NCBI GenBank assembly: GCA_032716605.1
Contig: CM064530.1
Coordinates: forward strand, 3,624,604 to 3,688,603
From: Paralithodes platypus
Lineage: Eukaryota; Arthropoda; Malacostraca; Decapoda; Lithodidae
Length of the DNA: 64,000 bases
Direction of reading: 5' to 3'
Part shown: positions 1 to 9,976 of the stretch, piece by piece
Layout: every line of letters begins with the position of its first letter
How positions within the stretch are numbered: the first letter of the stretch is position 1
Position numbers and translations under genes: made by a program
The notes under the pieces: model-generated
The model's input: only the letters and a program-made list of their open reading frames with translations
Told to the model about the DNA's origin: nothing
Database searches by the model: none

Positions 1-138
1 TTAAATACAAGTAGGCTCGTAAGGATCAATTGGTTTGCTATTTCGTGTTTCCCTGTGTACTGCTTTGTCTTGATGTTTGTCTGTCGGGCTGTATGTTCAG
101 CTGTCTGTCTGTCTATCAAACCATCTGTGAGCTTGGCC

Positions 139-712
139 TTCCTTCATTCCTACTTATCTTACTTTCTTCCTCCTACCGGTCTGTTTTCCTTCCTTCCTTC
201 CTCCATACCCTCCGACTTGCCTTCCTTCATTCATTCCTTCCTTCCTGCCTCAATCCATACTTCCCTTCCTCTCATCCTGTCTGGCTTCCTTCCTTCCTAC
301 CTACATCCATTTTGTCCTTCCTTACTTCCTCCCTTTCTTCCTCCTTTCCTTCCTTCCATTCATTCCTACCTACCTCCGTTCCTTCCTATCCTCCTACTTC
401 CCTTCCATCCTTCCTTCCTTCATGTCTTCATTCCTTCTTTCCTTTCTTCCTTCCTTCCTTCTTTTCCTTTCTTCCTTCTTTTCCTTCCTACCTACCTCCA
501 TTCCTTCCTTCCTATCATCCTACTTCCCTTCCTTCCTTCATGTCTTCATTCCTTCTTTCCATTCTTTCCTCCCTTTCTTCCTTCCTTCCTCCTTTCCTTT
601 CTTGCCTTCCTCCTTTCCTTCCTACCTTCCTTCCATTCCTTGCTTCCTATCCTCCTACTTCCCTGCCATCCTTCCTACCTTCATTCCTTCCATCCTCCTT
701 CCCTACTGTGTG
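139..712. repeat. CCTT/TTCC polypyrimidine tract
   Basis: About 570 bases are almost pure C and T, built from CCTT, CTTC and CTAC steps. Long open frames run through it in several phases, all rich in Ser, Pro, Leu and Phe, as expected from translated CCTT repeats. It is not coding. Confidence 0.95.
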
Positions 713-814
713 TCTTTCATCTTGCATGTGACCCTGCCTTCAGCCTGCGACACAACACTTCAAAGTTTGCAAGCGCGATTAATTTCACTCGCACATTCTA
801 GCCATACTTCAGTC

Positions 815-840
815 GTGTGTGTGTGTGTGTGTGTGTGTGT
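815..840. repeat. (GT)n microsatellite, left flank of SINE-A
   Basis: Pure GT run abutting the tail of a minus-strand SINE. The same motif resumes at the head side (1317-1379), so the SINE is enclosed by GT repeat. Confidence 0.95.
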
Positions 841-1314
841 AACTTGCTTGCTTGTTCGTCAAGGGGAATCCACGCAATGCGAGCTAAGCTCATTATTATC
901 GCGCCTCCTTAACTGGGAATGTATTGCGTGATATGCATGTTAAGTGTTTATGTATCATTGGAATGGCTGTGGATGTGAGTGTAGTCTGTATTTTAGCCAA
1001 TTGGTGACATCTGGAAACTAAGGCTTAGGGTTAATCTGTACGATACCATTCTCACTACGGTACCAGTCTCACCCGAAGGCTTAGGTTGACCAGTAGCTTA
1101 GGTTGACCAGTACGATACCCATCTTACCTTGTAACCGATCACCAACCCCAGATGGGACGTCACAACTTCGTCCACTTATACCAGGTTCCTATTTATACTG
1201 CTAGGTGAACAGAGGCTACACCGTTAGGAGACTTGCCCAAATGTCTCTTCCCCGCGCGGGTCTCGAACCCGGGACCTTCTGGTTGTGAGCCAGACGCGCT
1301 ATCAGTTACGCCAC

Positions 1315-1317
<3 letters not shown>
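841..1317 (-). mobile_element. SINE-A, tRNA-Val-derived SINE, full length
   Basis: Read on the minus strand, a tRNA-like head (1248-1317) is followed by about 400 bases of body that recur at 15962, 23641, 25636 and 50171. Body landmarks shared by all copies are the GCCTTCGGGTGAGACTGGTA block, the GCCAATTGGCTAAAATACAG block, and a terminal CTCGCATTGCGTGGATT block before ACACAC. The head has Pol III A-box (TGGCGTAACTGA) and B-box (GGTTCGAGACC) sequences and an anticodon loop CTCACAA, giving CAC (Val). It is flanked by (GT)n on both sides. Confidence 0.85.
1248..1317 (-). other. tRNA-Val(CAC)-like head of SINE-A (Pol III promoter)
   Basis: An anticodon stem TCTGG/CCAGA with loop CTCACAA and a T arm CCGGG-TTCGAGA-CCCG are visible. 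The acceptor stem is not well paired, and the sequence continues directly into SINE body, so this is a SINE promoter rather than a tRNA gene. Confidence 0.75.

Positions 1318-1379
<62 letters not shown>
1317..1379. repeat. (GT)n microsatellite, right flank of SINE-A
   Basis: About 62 bases of uninterrupted GT directly outside the SINE-A head. Confidence 0.97.
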
Positions 1380-1380
<1 letters not shown>

Positions 1381-1439
1381 TTCCAAAGGCTAATTGCAAT
1401 AGTTTATACTCCGTTGATTTCTAGGACATTTACAAGTTG

Positions 1440-1612
1440 AATAATAGCATGTAATTTTATTCTAGCTATATTTAGAACATTTTGGGCAATTTAAGAAGGA
1501 TCTGTGGTAGTATAAAGGGTTAAATAAGATATTTTGAAGTCTGTTTATTGATGGAGGCCCTTTTTAAACTGAATATAACCGTCTATTAGTAGCAAGAATA
1601 TAATTTAAATGA
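1440..1612. mobile_element. M1 foldback element, eroded copy
   Basis: Contains the M1 internal blocks in order: TTTATTCTAGCTATATTTAG, AAGGATCTGTGGTAGT, the central GGGTTAAATAAGATA, then the inverted block CGTCTATTAGTAGCAAGAAT. The terminal TTAACCC/GGGTTAA sequences seen in better copies (for example 63371-63598) are lost. Confidence 0.6.
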
Positions 1613-1654
1613 GCCCACCTCGGTTTTTCCTTCCTCTCTCCCTCTCTCTTTGAG

Positions 1655-1932
1655 TTGTATCCATTCGGCCCAATTCCGCCTACTGTTTTAAGACGTTCAT
1701 CCCCATCCAGGTGTCGATTTTTTTCCTGGCGAGCGGTAGCGAGCCAGCATATTATTTAAAATGTTTCTGACAGCAGGCTAAATTTGTAAATTTTTCGATA
1801 GAAAAATTTCTCCGGCGAAGCCGGATTTCTCCATATAATGCTGGCTCGCTATCGTTCGCCAGGAAAATACCGACACCTGGATGGGGATAAACGTCTTAAA
1901 ACAGTAGGCTGAATGGAATCGAATGGATACAA
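1655..1932. mobile_element. Long foldback (palindromic) element with M3 core
   Basis: Left arm 1656-1752 and right arm 1836-1932 are near-perfect inverse complements: GTATCCATTC / GAATGGATAC outermost, then ACTGTTTTAAGACGTT / AACGTCTTAAAACAGT, CCATCCAGGTGTCG / CGACACCTGGATGG, and GCGAGCCAGCAT / ATGCTGGCTCGC. The arms carry the CCTGGCGAGCGRTAGCGAGCC block found once in M3 elements (16.4 kb, 36.1 kb). The centre has a second small hairpin (TCCGGC-GAA-GCCGGA, 1811-1825). Confidence 0.85.
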
Positions 1933-2162
1933 GCCAGAGAAAGAGAGAAATTTAAAACGAGAGAAAAAAGGCAGGTGACCCCCCTTAGAAGACGTCGCCT
2001 ATAAAGAAGTGGATATATGGACAGATATCGAACCCACCTTGACCTAAATGAACTTCCCTTGGTAACCAGCGAACCATGGTAGCGTATGTATAGACGCTTA
2101 ATGGTGTGTATTATAGTCACATCTGTTAGTGGAAGATTCTGCATGGGTGCGTAGGTGTTAAT

Positions 2163-2349
2163 ACAAGTGTGTGTGGATGTGGATGTGGGTGTGTGTGTGG
2201 GTGGGTGGGTGGGTGGGTGGGTGTGTGTGTGTGTGTGTTTGAGTGTGTGTCGGTTTTATTGTTAATTTGCAACAGTGCGGCTGACAATCTACAGAGGTGT
2301 ATGTGTGTGTGTGTATGTGTGTGTGTGTGTGTTGGGGGGGGGGGGGGGA
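2163..2349. repeat. (GT)n/(GGGT)n microsatellites ending in poly-G
   Basis: GT and GGGT repeats at 2163-2250, a second GT run from about 2298, and a G run at 2335-2349. The latter could form G-quadruplex on the plus strand. Confidence 0.9.
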
Positions 2350-2422
2350 TGAATGGGATAAAATATCTGCAACTGGCGGGCACAGATGTGAAAAACTTAT
2401 TGAATAGGAACCACTCACAGGG

Positions 2423-2535
2423 AAAATGAAAGAGTGAGAGAGAGAGAGAGTGAGTGAGTGAGGGACAAGGAGAGAGAGAGAGAGTGTGAATAAGAATGCG
2501 TGTGAGAATGAGTATAAGAGAGAGAGAGAGAAAGT
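2423..2535. repeat. GA/GTGA-rich low-complexity tract
   Basis: Interrupted GA and GAGT repeats. Confidence 0.9.
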
Positions 2536-2537
2536 GA

Positions 2538-2692
2538 GAGTGGCCGTTCAGTATAGTGTGGCCATTTTAGAGTCGAACAGTTTAGGTATATGGCCGCTTA
2601 GTTATGTACGGTATGTGGCCGCTTAGGAGTGTAGCCATTGAGGAGTGAGGCCGTTCTGGAGTGTGGCCATTTAGGACTGTGGCTGTTCTGAC
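2538..2692. repeat. Degenerate GTGTGGCC minisatellite
   Basis: About eight imperfect copies of a short unit of the form GGAGTGTGGCCATTTA or GGCCGCTTAG. Spacing is irregular, around 18-25 bases. Confidence 0.7.
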
Positions 2693-2747
2693 CCTGTGCT
2701 TCCTTCACAACAGAGGCTTCGAGTTACCAAAGAAAGAAGGGGGGGGG

Positions 2748-3120
2748 GGGGTGTCAAACCGGAGCAATTTTGTTTTGGAGACTGGAACGAAAATGAGATA
2801 TTCTATTTTTTATTAATTTCACCACAACACCAAACACCTTCAATGAAATTAATGAAAGCATATATGTGATCCACCAGGATTCGAACCCGGGTTATCACAC
2901 ACAGATTTTTAGGCACCTCAACCATTACACCACCAAGACGGTTACAAGAAAATTAACCTGAACATATCGCATTGTTTCGGTCATTTTATTATAGCAAAAG
3001 ACATAATTTGGAGTACAAGAAACTAACATGAAATAATAACATTGTTTTGTTTATTTTATCATCGCCAAAGACATCATTTGGACTATAAACTACACGTTTG
3101 TCGTTGCACATATAATGATA
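2748..3120. mobile_element. M8 inverted-repeat element, interrupted by SINE-B
   Basis: Begins GGGTGTCAAACCGGAGCAAT, matching the M8 ends at 55032 and 54306, and continues after a SINE-B insertion with the M8 body (AAAATTAAC... CATTGTTT... AAAGACATAATTTGG). The right terminus is not clear. M8 ends of the type CAGGGTGTCAAA resemble hAT-superfamily termini. Confidence 0.6.
2804..2943 (-). mobile_element. SINE-B, short tRNA-derived SINE nested in M8
   Basis: On the minus strand: a tRNA-like head with A-box (TGGTGTAATGGTTGAGG) and B-box (GGTTCGAATCC), then a short tail with two ATTAATTTCA-type blocks and an A-rich end. Other copies are at 9511 and 16107, with a diverged one at 37400. It splits M8 sequence. 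Confidence 0.75.
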
Positions 3121-3154
3121 AAGACTAAACAGAATATACTCGGTTTTCGTTTCT

Positions 3155-3310
3155 CGTGGGGTGTGGGGGAGAGGGGCTAGAGGGGGTACTGAGGAGGGGC
3201 GTGAGGAGTGGGGGGGGGGGGGGCTAAAGGGGGTACTGAAGAGGGGCGTGAGGAGGGAGGGGGTTAGGTCTGAACTCTGAAGGTGGGGGTGGGAGGGAGG
3301 AAGGGGGTAC
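3155..3310. repeat. G-rich minisatellite
   Basis: Three imperfect copies of a unit containing GGGGGTACTGARGAGGGGCG, separated by G runs. High G-quadruplex potential on the plus strand. Confidence 0.8.
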
Positions 3311-3394
3311 TGAAAGAACTAGGTCTTTTACGTGAAATTCCTACCAAGTTTAATTTAAAGGTTGGAGCACGGACAATTCCAGGGTAGTATTAAA

Positions 3395-3518
3395 TTTGGA
3401 GAGAGAGAGTGAGAGAGAGTGTGAGTGTGTGTGAGTAAGTGTTAGTATGAGTGATTTATTGGCGGAGGAAAGAAGGAATATTAAAAAGCTAAGCACAAAC
3501 AGACAACTGCAATTCTGT

Positions 3519-3563
<45 letters not shown>
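3395..3563. repeat. GA-rich tract with (GA)n microsatellite
   Basis: Interrupted GA repeat, with a clean (GA)n run of about 40 bases at 3522-3563. A diverged copy of the 105-bp unit tandem at 5970-6520 (TATGAGTGATTTATTGG) lies between. Confidence 0.9.
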
Positions 3564-3565
<2 letters not shown>

Positions 3566-3645
3566 CTACAAATATACACTGACCACACAGGCCTTGAGAT
3601 CCAAGGGAGGTGGTTAGGACTTACATTTAATAAGGATAGCAAAAT
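3564..3645 (-). repeat. R1 unit adjoining (GA)n
   Basis: On the minus strand the R1 signature is present: TTGCTATCC, AAGTCCTAACCACCTCC, TTGGATC, GTGTGGTCAGTGTAT, then the microsatellite (read as CT). See 24.3 kb for three tandem copies. Confidence 0.65.
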
Positions 3646-3872
3646 CCCCAATAAAGGAAAATGAAAGACAATGATAGAACAGTGAGAGAGAGAGAAAGAG
3701 AGAGTGTGTGTGTGTGTGTAAGTAGAAGAGCATGAATGAATGATTTACTGAATGAAAAAGTAACATGCATCTATTAGCCACACACACAAACACAGAGAGA
3801 GAGCTCAGGTATGCTATTGAATTTGGAGACAGAGAGCGGGAGAAAAGAGAAGGGGGAACGATAAGGAAAATA

Positions 3873-4597
3873 GGTACAAAGGAAATCAAGCAACAACAGA
3901 TATAGTGACCCTTCTAGGTTGCTTGTCCTCCAAAACACTGAGGATCAAGTGTCCAAACAGTGGTTTAGAGTGGGTAAGGGAACATTGGAAAGGGAACTAC
4001 TGCCCTGGAACTAATGTCCGTGGCAGGATTAGGAAGTTAGTAGGGGACAGATGGGTTAGTAACTGAGGGAGGATAAAATAAAGTTATTCATTTACAAACG
4101 CAGTCAGTCGCGGGTTTGATGCGAGATATTTGTCTAGGCGAAGTTTAAATGAATCAACGGTGCTGCAGTCTATAACATCTCGGGGAAGCCCATTCCATAA
4201 GTTGACAACTCGATTGAAGAAGACATTTTTAGCTTCGTGTGAGTTAAAAGATTTACCACTACTTTTGCACCCGTTTCCCCGCGTGTAATTAGATTGGTCG
4301 ATAGTGAAGTACTTTACATTTCATATTGTCGATGCCTTTGATGATTTTAAACACTTGAATTAAGTCGCCTCTTAATCTGCGCTGGGTTAAAGGAAATAGA
4401 TTTAATTCTCTTAGACGCTCCTCGTATGGTTTGTTCTTTAGGCTAGGTATAATTTTGGTAACTCTACGTTGAACTCGTTCTAGCTTGTCTATATCTTTTT
4501 GGTAATAAGGGCACCAGGATTGAACGCAGTATTCCAGAAGAGGGCGGACTAAGGAATTGTAAAGGGTTAGAATAACGTCTTTGGATTTATGCTCAAA
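3873..4597 (-). mobile_element. L-A: CR1-like LINE, 5'-truncated 3' end
   Basis: The 3' UTR (3873-4082) matches the 3' ends at 13386, 22480, 24870, 38057 and 40315 and finishes with TTGCTTGATTTCCTTTGTA. Coding sequence follows upstream to 4597, where the element stops abruptly at a GA-rich tract. GA-rich DNA also lies on the other side, so the insertion sits in purine-rich sequence. Confidence 0.85.
4083..4597 (-). pseudogene. L-A ORF2 C-terminus (reverse transcriptase thumb/C-terminal region)
   Basis: Encodes the C-terminal part of a CR1-like reverse transcriptase. Visible motifs in order are LYNSLVRPLLEYCVQSW, YYQKDIDKLERVQRRVTK, NKPYEERLRELNLFPL and RRLRGDLIQVFKIIKG, then NLWNGLPRDVIDCSTVDSFK and a stop at about 4083. 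Such segments lie downstream of the catalytic palm in CR1/L2-type LINEs. There is no YADD box because the copy is truncated. A small deletion near 4310 shifts the frame between the KIIKGIDNM segment and the terminal part, so the copy is dead. The nearest relatives in the window are the copies at 13386-15600 and 22143. Confidence 0.85.
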
Positions 4598-5890
4598 TGA
4601 GAGAGAAGGAAGGAGAAAGAGGGGGAGAAACGAAGGATAGGAAGATGGAAGAAGGAGGAGGGAAAAATAAGGAAAATAGGTGGGAGAGAAGGAAGAAAAG
4701 AGAAGTAGGAAGGAAGGAGGGAAGTAGGAAGGAAGGAGGGCGGAAGGATAAGGAAGGAAGAGAGTGAAGGATAGGATGATGAGGGAAGGAGGGACAGAAG
4801 AGGAACAGAGAGAGGGAGGGAATAAAGAAGAAAGGAGGGAAGGAAGGACATACGAGAAAAACATAAAAGGACGAATTAAGAAAGAAGGGGGGACAGGAGA
4901 GGAGCAGATAGAGGGAGAGATTTACGAAGGAGGGAAGGAGAGACAAGAGGAAGAGATAAAAGGAAGACAATTACGAAGGATGGAGAGAAGGACAAATGGA
5001 GGAACAGAGAGAGGGAGGGAATTAAGAAGGAAGGAGGGAAGAGAAACAGATAAAAGGACGAATTAAGAAAGGAGGGACAGATAGAGGGAGGGAAGGACAG
5101 ACGGGGGAACAGAGAGATGGAGGGAATTAGGGAGGAGAGATGAAAGTAAAAATGGAACTAAGGAAGAATATGAGAGAAATGGATAGAGGGAGGGAGGAAG
5201 AAAGGAAATAGAATGGAAGGAATGGAAGGAAAGGAGAGAGAAAGAATACAGAGAAGGAGGAAGCGAAAGAGTTAGAGAAAGGAGAGAGAATGAAAGGAAA
5301 GAAGAGAAAAAAATGGAGTAAGAGTATGAAAGAAGGAAAGACAATGAAAGGTAATAGGATAGAATGGGTGGAGAAGAAGAAAGAGAAGGGGTGGAAACGG
5401 GAACAGATAATAAACAGAGAAGGAAGAAGCAAAGGATGGAGAATGAAAGGAAAGGAAATACAATGAAAGGAAATAAGAGAATGGATGGAGGAGAAAGAGA
5501 AGGAATGGAAAGAGGAAGAGAGAATAAACAGAGAATAAGGAGGCGAAGAAGAAAGGAGAGGAGAGATAATTAAAGGAAAGTACAGATAATGAAAGGCAAT
5601 GAGAGAATGAATGGAGAGAAGGAGAAATAGAAGAAAAATTGAAAGAGGAAGAAAGGGTAAACAGAGAGATGGAGGAAGCGAAGGATTGAGAATGAAAGGA
5701 AATGAAAGAAAATGAAAGGAAATAAGAGAATGGATGGAGATAAGGAATGGAAAGAAGATAGAATAAACAGAGAGAAGAAGGAAGCGAAGGAGGGATATAA
5801 GAATGGAAAGAAACAGAAAAAGAATGGAAACATAAAGAAAGAATAAACAGAAAAAGGAGGAAGGGAAGAAGGGAAATAAAAGAAAGGTTA
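4598..5890. repeat. 1.3-kb polypurine (GGAA/GAAG) tract
   Basis: Strong strand asymmetry: almost all A and G on the plus strand, built from GGAAGGAG, GGGAGGAA and GAAAGGAA words without a fixed period. Open frames on both strands (Arg/Glu/Lys-rich on plus; Ser/Phe/Leu-rich on minus) are compositional artefacts. Confidence 0.95.
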
Positions 5891-5969
5891 AAATACCGGT
5901 AGTGGATTTATGGAAGGGGAAAGCAATGGAGATTTAATGGCTGCACAGTGACATCTCCAGAGCACGAGA

Positions 5970-6520
5970 GAGTGAGAGAGAGTATATGAGTGATTTATTG
6001 GAGGAAGAAAGAAAGATTAATTAAAGGTTGTGCAACGGAAAAAACAGTAACGTATTCAATTTGGAGAGAGAGAGAGAGAGAGAGAGTATATGAGTGATTT
6101 ATTGGAGGAAGAAAGAAAGATTAATTAAAGGTTGTGCAAAGGAAAAAACAGTAACGTATTCAATTTGGAGAGAGAGAGAGAGAGAGAGATAGTATATGAG
6201 TGATTTATTGGAGGAAGAAAGAAAGATTAATTAAAGGTTGTGCAACGGAAAAAACAGTAACGTATTCAATTTGGAGAGAGAGAGAGAGAGTGAGGGAGAG
6301 TATATGAGTGATTTATTGGAGGAAGAAAGATTAATTAAAGGTTGTACAACGGAAAAAACAGTAACGTATTCAATTTGGAGAGAGAGAGAGAGGGGGAGAG
6401 AGAGAAGTGAGAGTGAGTATATGAGTGATTTATTGGAGGAGGAAAGAAAGATTAATTAATGGTTGTGCAACGGAAAAAACGGTAACGTATTAAATTTGGA
6501 GAGAGAGAGAGAAAGAGAGG
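5970..6520. repeat. ~105-bp minisatellite, five copies, each with a (GA)n segment
   Basis: The block TATATGAGTGATTTATTGGA recurs at 5983, 6087, 6193, 6301 and 6419 (spacing 104, 106, 108, 118). Each unit ends with CGTATTCAATTTGGAGAGAG and a (GA)n stretch of varying length. Diverged single units lie near 3440 and 8880. Confidence 0.95.
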
Positions 6521-6712
6521 TAATGTTAATATTTTACAAGTTATCAATGTGCAAACATTTAGAGAACAAATTCATAATTCATAGCAATAGTAAATATGCA
6601 TATAATTATAAATATATTGAATAATTTGTATTTATCGGAAACTAAACATAATCTGGTCTTTAGTGATATTGTATAATGTATTATTTTTCACTTTGACCAG
6701 CATAATGTTGAG

Positions 6713-6743
6713 AGAGAGAGAGAGTGTGTGTGTGTGTGTGTGT
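6713..6743. repeat. (GA)n(GT)n microsatellite, 3' flank of L-J
   Basis: GA run then GT run immediately outside the L-J 3' end. (TG)n recurs at the other end of the element (8259-8312). Confidence 0.9.
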
Positions 6744-8258
6744 GGTTTTTTTTTTCTATGTGATTGAGGGAGGCAAAAGGCATTACTGCCTATAGCGAGT
6801 GCCTCCCCCATAGTTGAAAGAGTGACAGGGCCAAAATCAAGGGACGTTCGAGCCAATATGCCTGGACACACGGAGTTTGAAGCAATTTAAGTCATAGGAA
6901 GAGGGAAAGACTGATTCTGGGAGAGAGTTCCAGAGCTCAGCTGTTGAGTAGAAGAAAGTTTGAGAGTAACGTTTCACTCTTGGGTTGGAGAGTTGCACAG
7001 AGTAGGGGTGGGATTGAGTTGCAAGACGGGTACCACGTGCCCTACGTAAAGGAGGTGGTATGCACTGGGATAGCTCTGAGGAACACTGATTATTATAGTA
7101 GCGATAGAATAGCGAGAGAGATGCAACATTGCAGCGGAGAGAGAGAGAGAGAGATTGCAGAGAGTTGGTGAGTGGACGGGAGTTAATGATACGAAAGGCC
7201 TTCCTTTCAACTTTTTCTATGAGAGCAGTGTGAGAGGAACCTCCCCACACATGTGAACAATACTCAATACAAGGGCGCACTATGCCCCTGAACAGAGCAA
7301 GAAGCTGTGCTGGGGAAAAGAACCCCCTAAGGCGGTTGAGCACATCCAGCTTCTGGGAGGCTGCCTTAGCAAGACTGGTAATATGGTCCTTCCAAATGAG
7401 AGCAGAAGAAAAAGAGACACCAAGAATATTGAGAGAAGATGAAGGGTTGATTTTTGTATTGTTGAAGAATAAGAGATAGTCCGCTGGGAGATCCTGACGG
7501 GTAGATAGATGGAGAAATTGGGTTTTGGAAGCATTAAAGTTAACAAGGTTTTCTCTGCCCCAATTGGAAATAGTATTTAGATCAGAATTTAAGAGTTCTA
7601 TGGCTTCATTACGTTTGTCGTTGAGGAATTGCTGGCTGGGGCGTTCTGAAAAACTAATGGAGTAGTGTAAGGTTGAGTCGTCTGCGTATGAATGGATGGG
7701 AATTAAGGTACAGTTAAGGAGATCATTTATAAAAATTAGAAAGAGAATAGGAGATAGGACAGAGCCCTGAGGAACACCGGAGTTTATAGGGTGAGGAAGT
7801 GAACAATGGCCGTCCACAACCGCGGCTATGGAACGGCCGGAAAGGAAATTAGAGACAAAGGCACAGATGAGGGATAGAAACCGAAGGAGGGTAGTTTAGA
7901 AATTAAAGATTTATGCCAGACTCTATCGAAGGCTTTCGATATGTCTAGTGCAATAGAAAAAGTCTCACCGAAGTCCCGAAAGGAGGATGACCAAGAGTTA
8001 GTAAGATATGAAAGAAGATCACCAGTAGAGCGACCCTTAAGGAAGCCATACTGGCGATCTGAGAGCATATTATGAGAAGAGAAATGCTTAAGAAATTTGG
8101 AAGCAAGAATAGTTTCAAAAACTTTACAAAGACAAGAGATGAGAGCAATTGGACGATAGTTGGAGGGTTGAGAGCGGTCGCCCTTCTTTGGGACAGGTTG
8201 AATGTGAGCAAACTTCCAGCATGAAGGGAAGACGTTAGAGGATAGACAGAGACGAAAG
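6744..8258 (-). mobile_element. L-J: Jockey-like LINE, 5'-truncated, inside (TG)n
   Basis: Non-LTR retrotransposon whose RT and C-terminal region resembles arthropod elements annotated as transposon BS/Jockey. The 3' UTR (6744-6836) contains GGGGGAGGCACTCGCTATAG on the minus strand and an AAAAAAAAAACC-type end. Copies of the same 3' end are at 28787-28922, 38950-39067 and 41760-41884. Both ends abut (TG)n. Confidence 0.85.
6837..8211 (-). pseudogene. L-J ORF2: reverse transcriptase, frameshifted
   Basis: Reverse transcriptase core of a non-LTR retrotransposon, read from 8211 down to a stop at 6837. The upstream segment carries YGFLKGRSTGDLLSYLT and ALDISKAFDRVWHKSLISKL (catalytic Asp of motif A). 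The downstream segment (6837-7817) has GVPQGSVLSPILFLIFINDL (motif B, residues 14-33) and YADD (residues 44-47, catalytic pair). The C-terminal region includes SLFYRYYNNQCSSELSQ and ELWNSLPESVFPSS. At least two frameshifts separate the segments, near 7820-7860 and between about 7945 and 8068. The endonuclease and 5' end are missing. In life such a protein copies its own RNA at a nicked chromosomal target; this copy cannot. Confidence 0.88.
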
Positions 8259-8259
8259 G

Positions 8260-8312
<53 letters not shown>
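8259..8312. repeat. (TG)n microsatellite, 5' flank of L-J
   Basis: Pure TG run starting where the LINE coding similarity ends. Confidence 0.97.
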
Positions 8313-8316
<4 letters not shown>

Positions 8317-8392
8317 TACACTAGTTGTATTTGCGGGAGTGAAGATGCTCGTTAATTCCCGCCTCCTAAGATATGTTTGTCATACCGTGCTT

Positions 8393-8822
8393 TTAACACT
8401 TAAAGAGCGGGGCCCGACTTAAGTCCGTATCTAAAAAGCAGCAAGTTAGGAGCATTATTAAGGTTTTTAAAGGGTTAAAATCGAGTGCAAATGGCCGGGA
8501 GAGCAGCAGGCCACACGGCCGACACCCAAGGCTTACCGCCGCCCACTGACTCACGCTCCCTCTGTTCTCGAGAGGCCGGCAGTGTAGCCAGTAGTGAGTG
8601 TAGCTGGAAAAAATATGCCGCTATACGCTAAACTCCCATGTTGGTGGTACCACTGCATCAAAACGACGAGTGCTACGTAGCTCGTTCTGGTCTCATTTTG
8701 AAGCTTGTAGCGCCTAGTTTTTTGCTGAATACATTTATTTTCATGCAGATACTTGATTGATCATTCAGGAGGGCCTGAATATGCCCAAAATAGCCCAAAA
8801 CTCCCCGCTAGACGAGGGTTAA
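8393..8822 (-). mobile_element. M2: ~430-bp TTAA-bounded element
   Basis: Starts TTAACACTTAAAGAGCGG and ends GACGAGGGTTAA. The right end, read in reverse, matches the left end of 48853-49268 (TTTGGGCTATTT, GGGCATATTCAGGC, CTCCTGAATGAT). The TTAA boundary and CCC/GGG termini are typical of piggyBac-type elements. There is no coding capacity. Confidence 0.7.
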
Positions 8823-8844
8823 ACTATGCACTGATGGTGCAGAC

Positions 8845-8871
8845 ACTGTGTGTGTGTGTGTGTGTGTGTGT
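8845..8871. repeat. (TG)n microsatellite
   Basis: GT run just after M2. A diverged 105-bp-type unit (GGAGGAAAGAAAGATTAATT) follows at 8885. Confidence 0.95.
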
Positions 8872-8945
8872 GGGTGACATTGCAGGAGGAAAGAAAGATT
8901 AATTATAGGTTGCGCAAAGAAAAAACAATTAAATACATACATCTT

Positions 8946-8946
8946 T

Positions 8947-9004
<58 letters not shown>
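8946..9004. repeat. (GA)n microsatellite
   Basis: Pure GA run, then a block duplicated at 10063 (next entries). Confidence 0.97.
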
Positions 9005-9008
<4 letters not shown>

Positions 9009-9025
9009 GAGTGAGAGAGAGAAGG

Positions 9026-9150
9026 AAGCCAGGGAAAAAGGAAGCATATACAGTACATGAATAAATTACCCAAGGAGACAAGAAGGTACCGGAATATGAA
9101 GCCATGGCACATATTGTCTACTGCAGTTTATTATTCAATTTGGCGACGGA
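9026..9150. repeat. Duplicated block next to (GA)n, copy 1
   Basis: Shares CATGAATAAATTACCCAAGG, AAGAAGGTACCGGAATATGA and AAGCCATGGCACATATTGTC with 10063-10175. Both copies directly follow a (GA)n run, so the microsatellite and block were probably duplicated together. Confidence 0.85.
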
Positions 9151-9510
9151 GGAGGGCGCATACCTCCAGATGTACGAGCTCTCTTGAATGTACGAGCTCT
9201 CTTGAGTGCCTCTAGTTCTAATAGAGATTGCAGAACTCCAAGTAAGGCATAGTGACACAAAATAATACGAGAAAAAAAAAAAAAAACACCGCTATAGGCC
9301 TATATGAAATCATTGAGTGTTCAGTAATGTCCTTTATTTATGTTATGAACCGCGGTTTAAGTATCCAATAACTTATTAACTCTAAATTTTCATAATGAAC
9401 TACATTCAAAACTGCTTACTAAGCAGTATTTCTGAAATTCTACTTAAATGTTACACTTCGATGTATTCAAATTACTATGCATACATAACATTGCACTATG
9501 TCCCTAATCT

Positions 9511-9645
9511 ATATTATATTTATTTCACCACACCTCCAATGAAATTAATGAAAGCATATAATTATGTGATTCCAACAGGATTCAAACCCGGGTTATCACA
9601 CAGATTTTTAAAAACTAACCATTACACCATCAAGACTGTTAAAGG
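9511..9645 (-). mobile_element. SINE-B copy
   Basis: B-box GGTTTGAATCC on the minus strand, A-box region TGGTGTAATGGTTAG, and the same CATTGGAGGTGTGGTGAAAT tail as the copies at 2804 and 16107. The CAAACACC segment of the tail is shortened. Confidence 0.75.
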
Positions 9646-9878
9646 TTTATGCACACGCCTACGACTTATTATCCATTCTCGAATACTGGATATTAATTTA
9701 ATCATGGGCATATTCCCAACCGCGCTATGGTAGCCTACTGGTTAAGTGATAGATCTTAAGAAGTGCATAGATCTCGCCATGTATGGAATGACAAACCTGT
9801 ATTACATGTTTTTATTAATTTATAATTTCTTTGCTATATTATACTGTATATACAGTATATTACCCTCACTCTTAAGAC

Positions 9879-9976
9879 GATACACTTACCACACAAACCT
9901 ATCGATCCAAGCGAGGTGGTCAGGATTTCATTCTAATAGAGATAACAGAATTCCAAATGAAGAATAGTGGAATGTA

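Noticed and set aside
30..931. Overlapping Ser/Pro/Leu/Phe-rich open frames (169-248 residues)
   Set aside because: They arise from the CCTT repeat; three overlapping phases are open at once.
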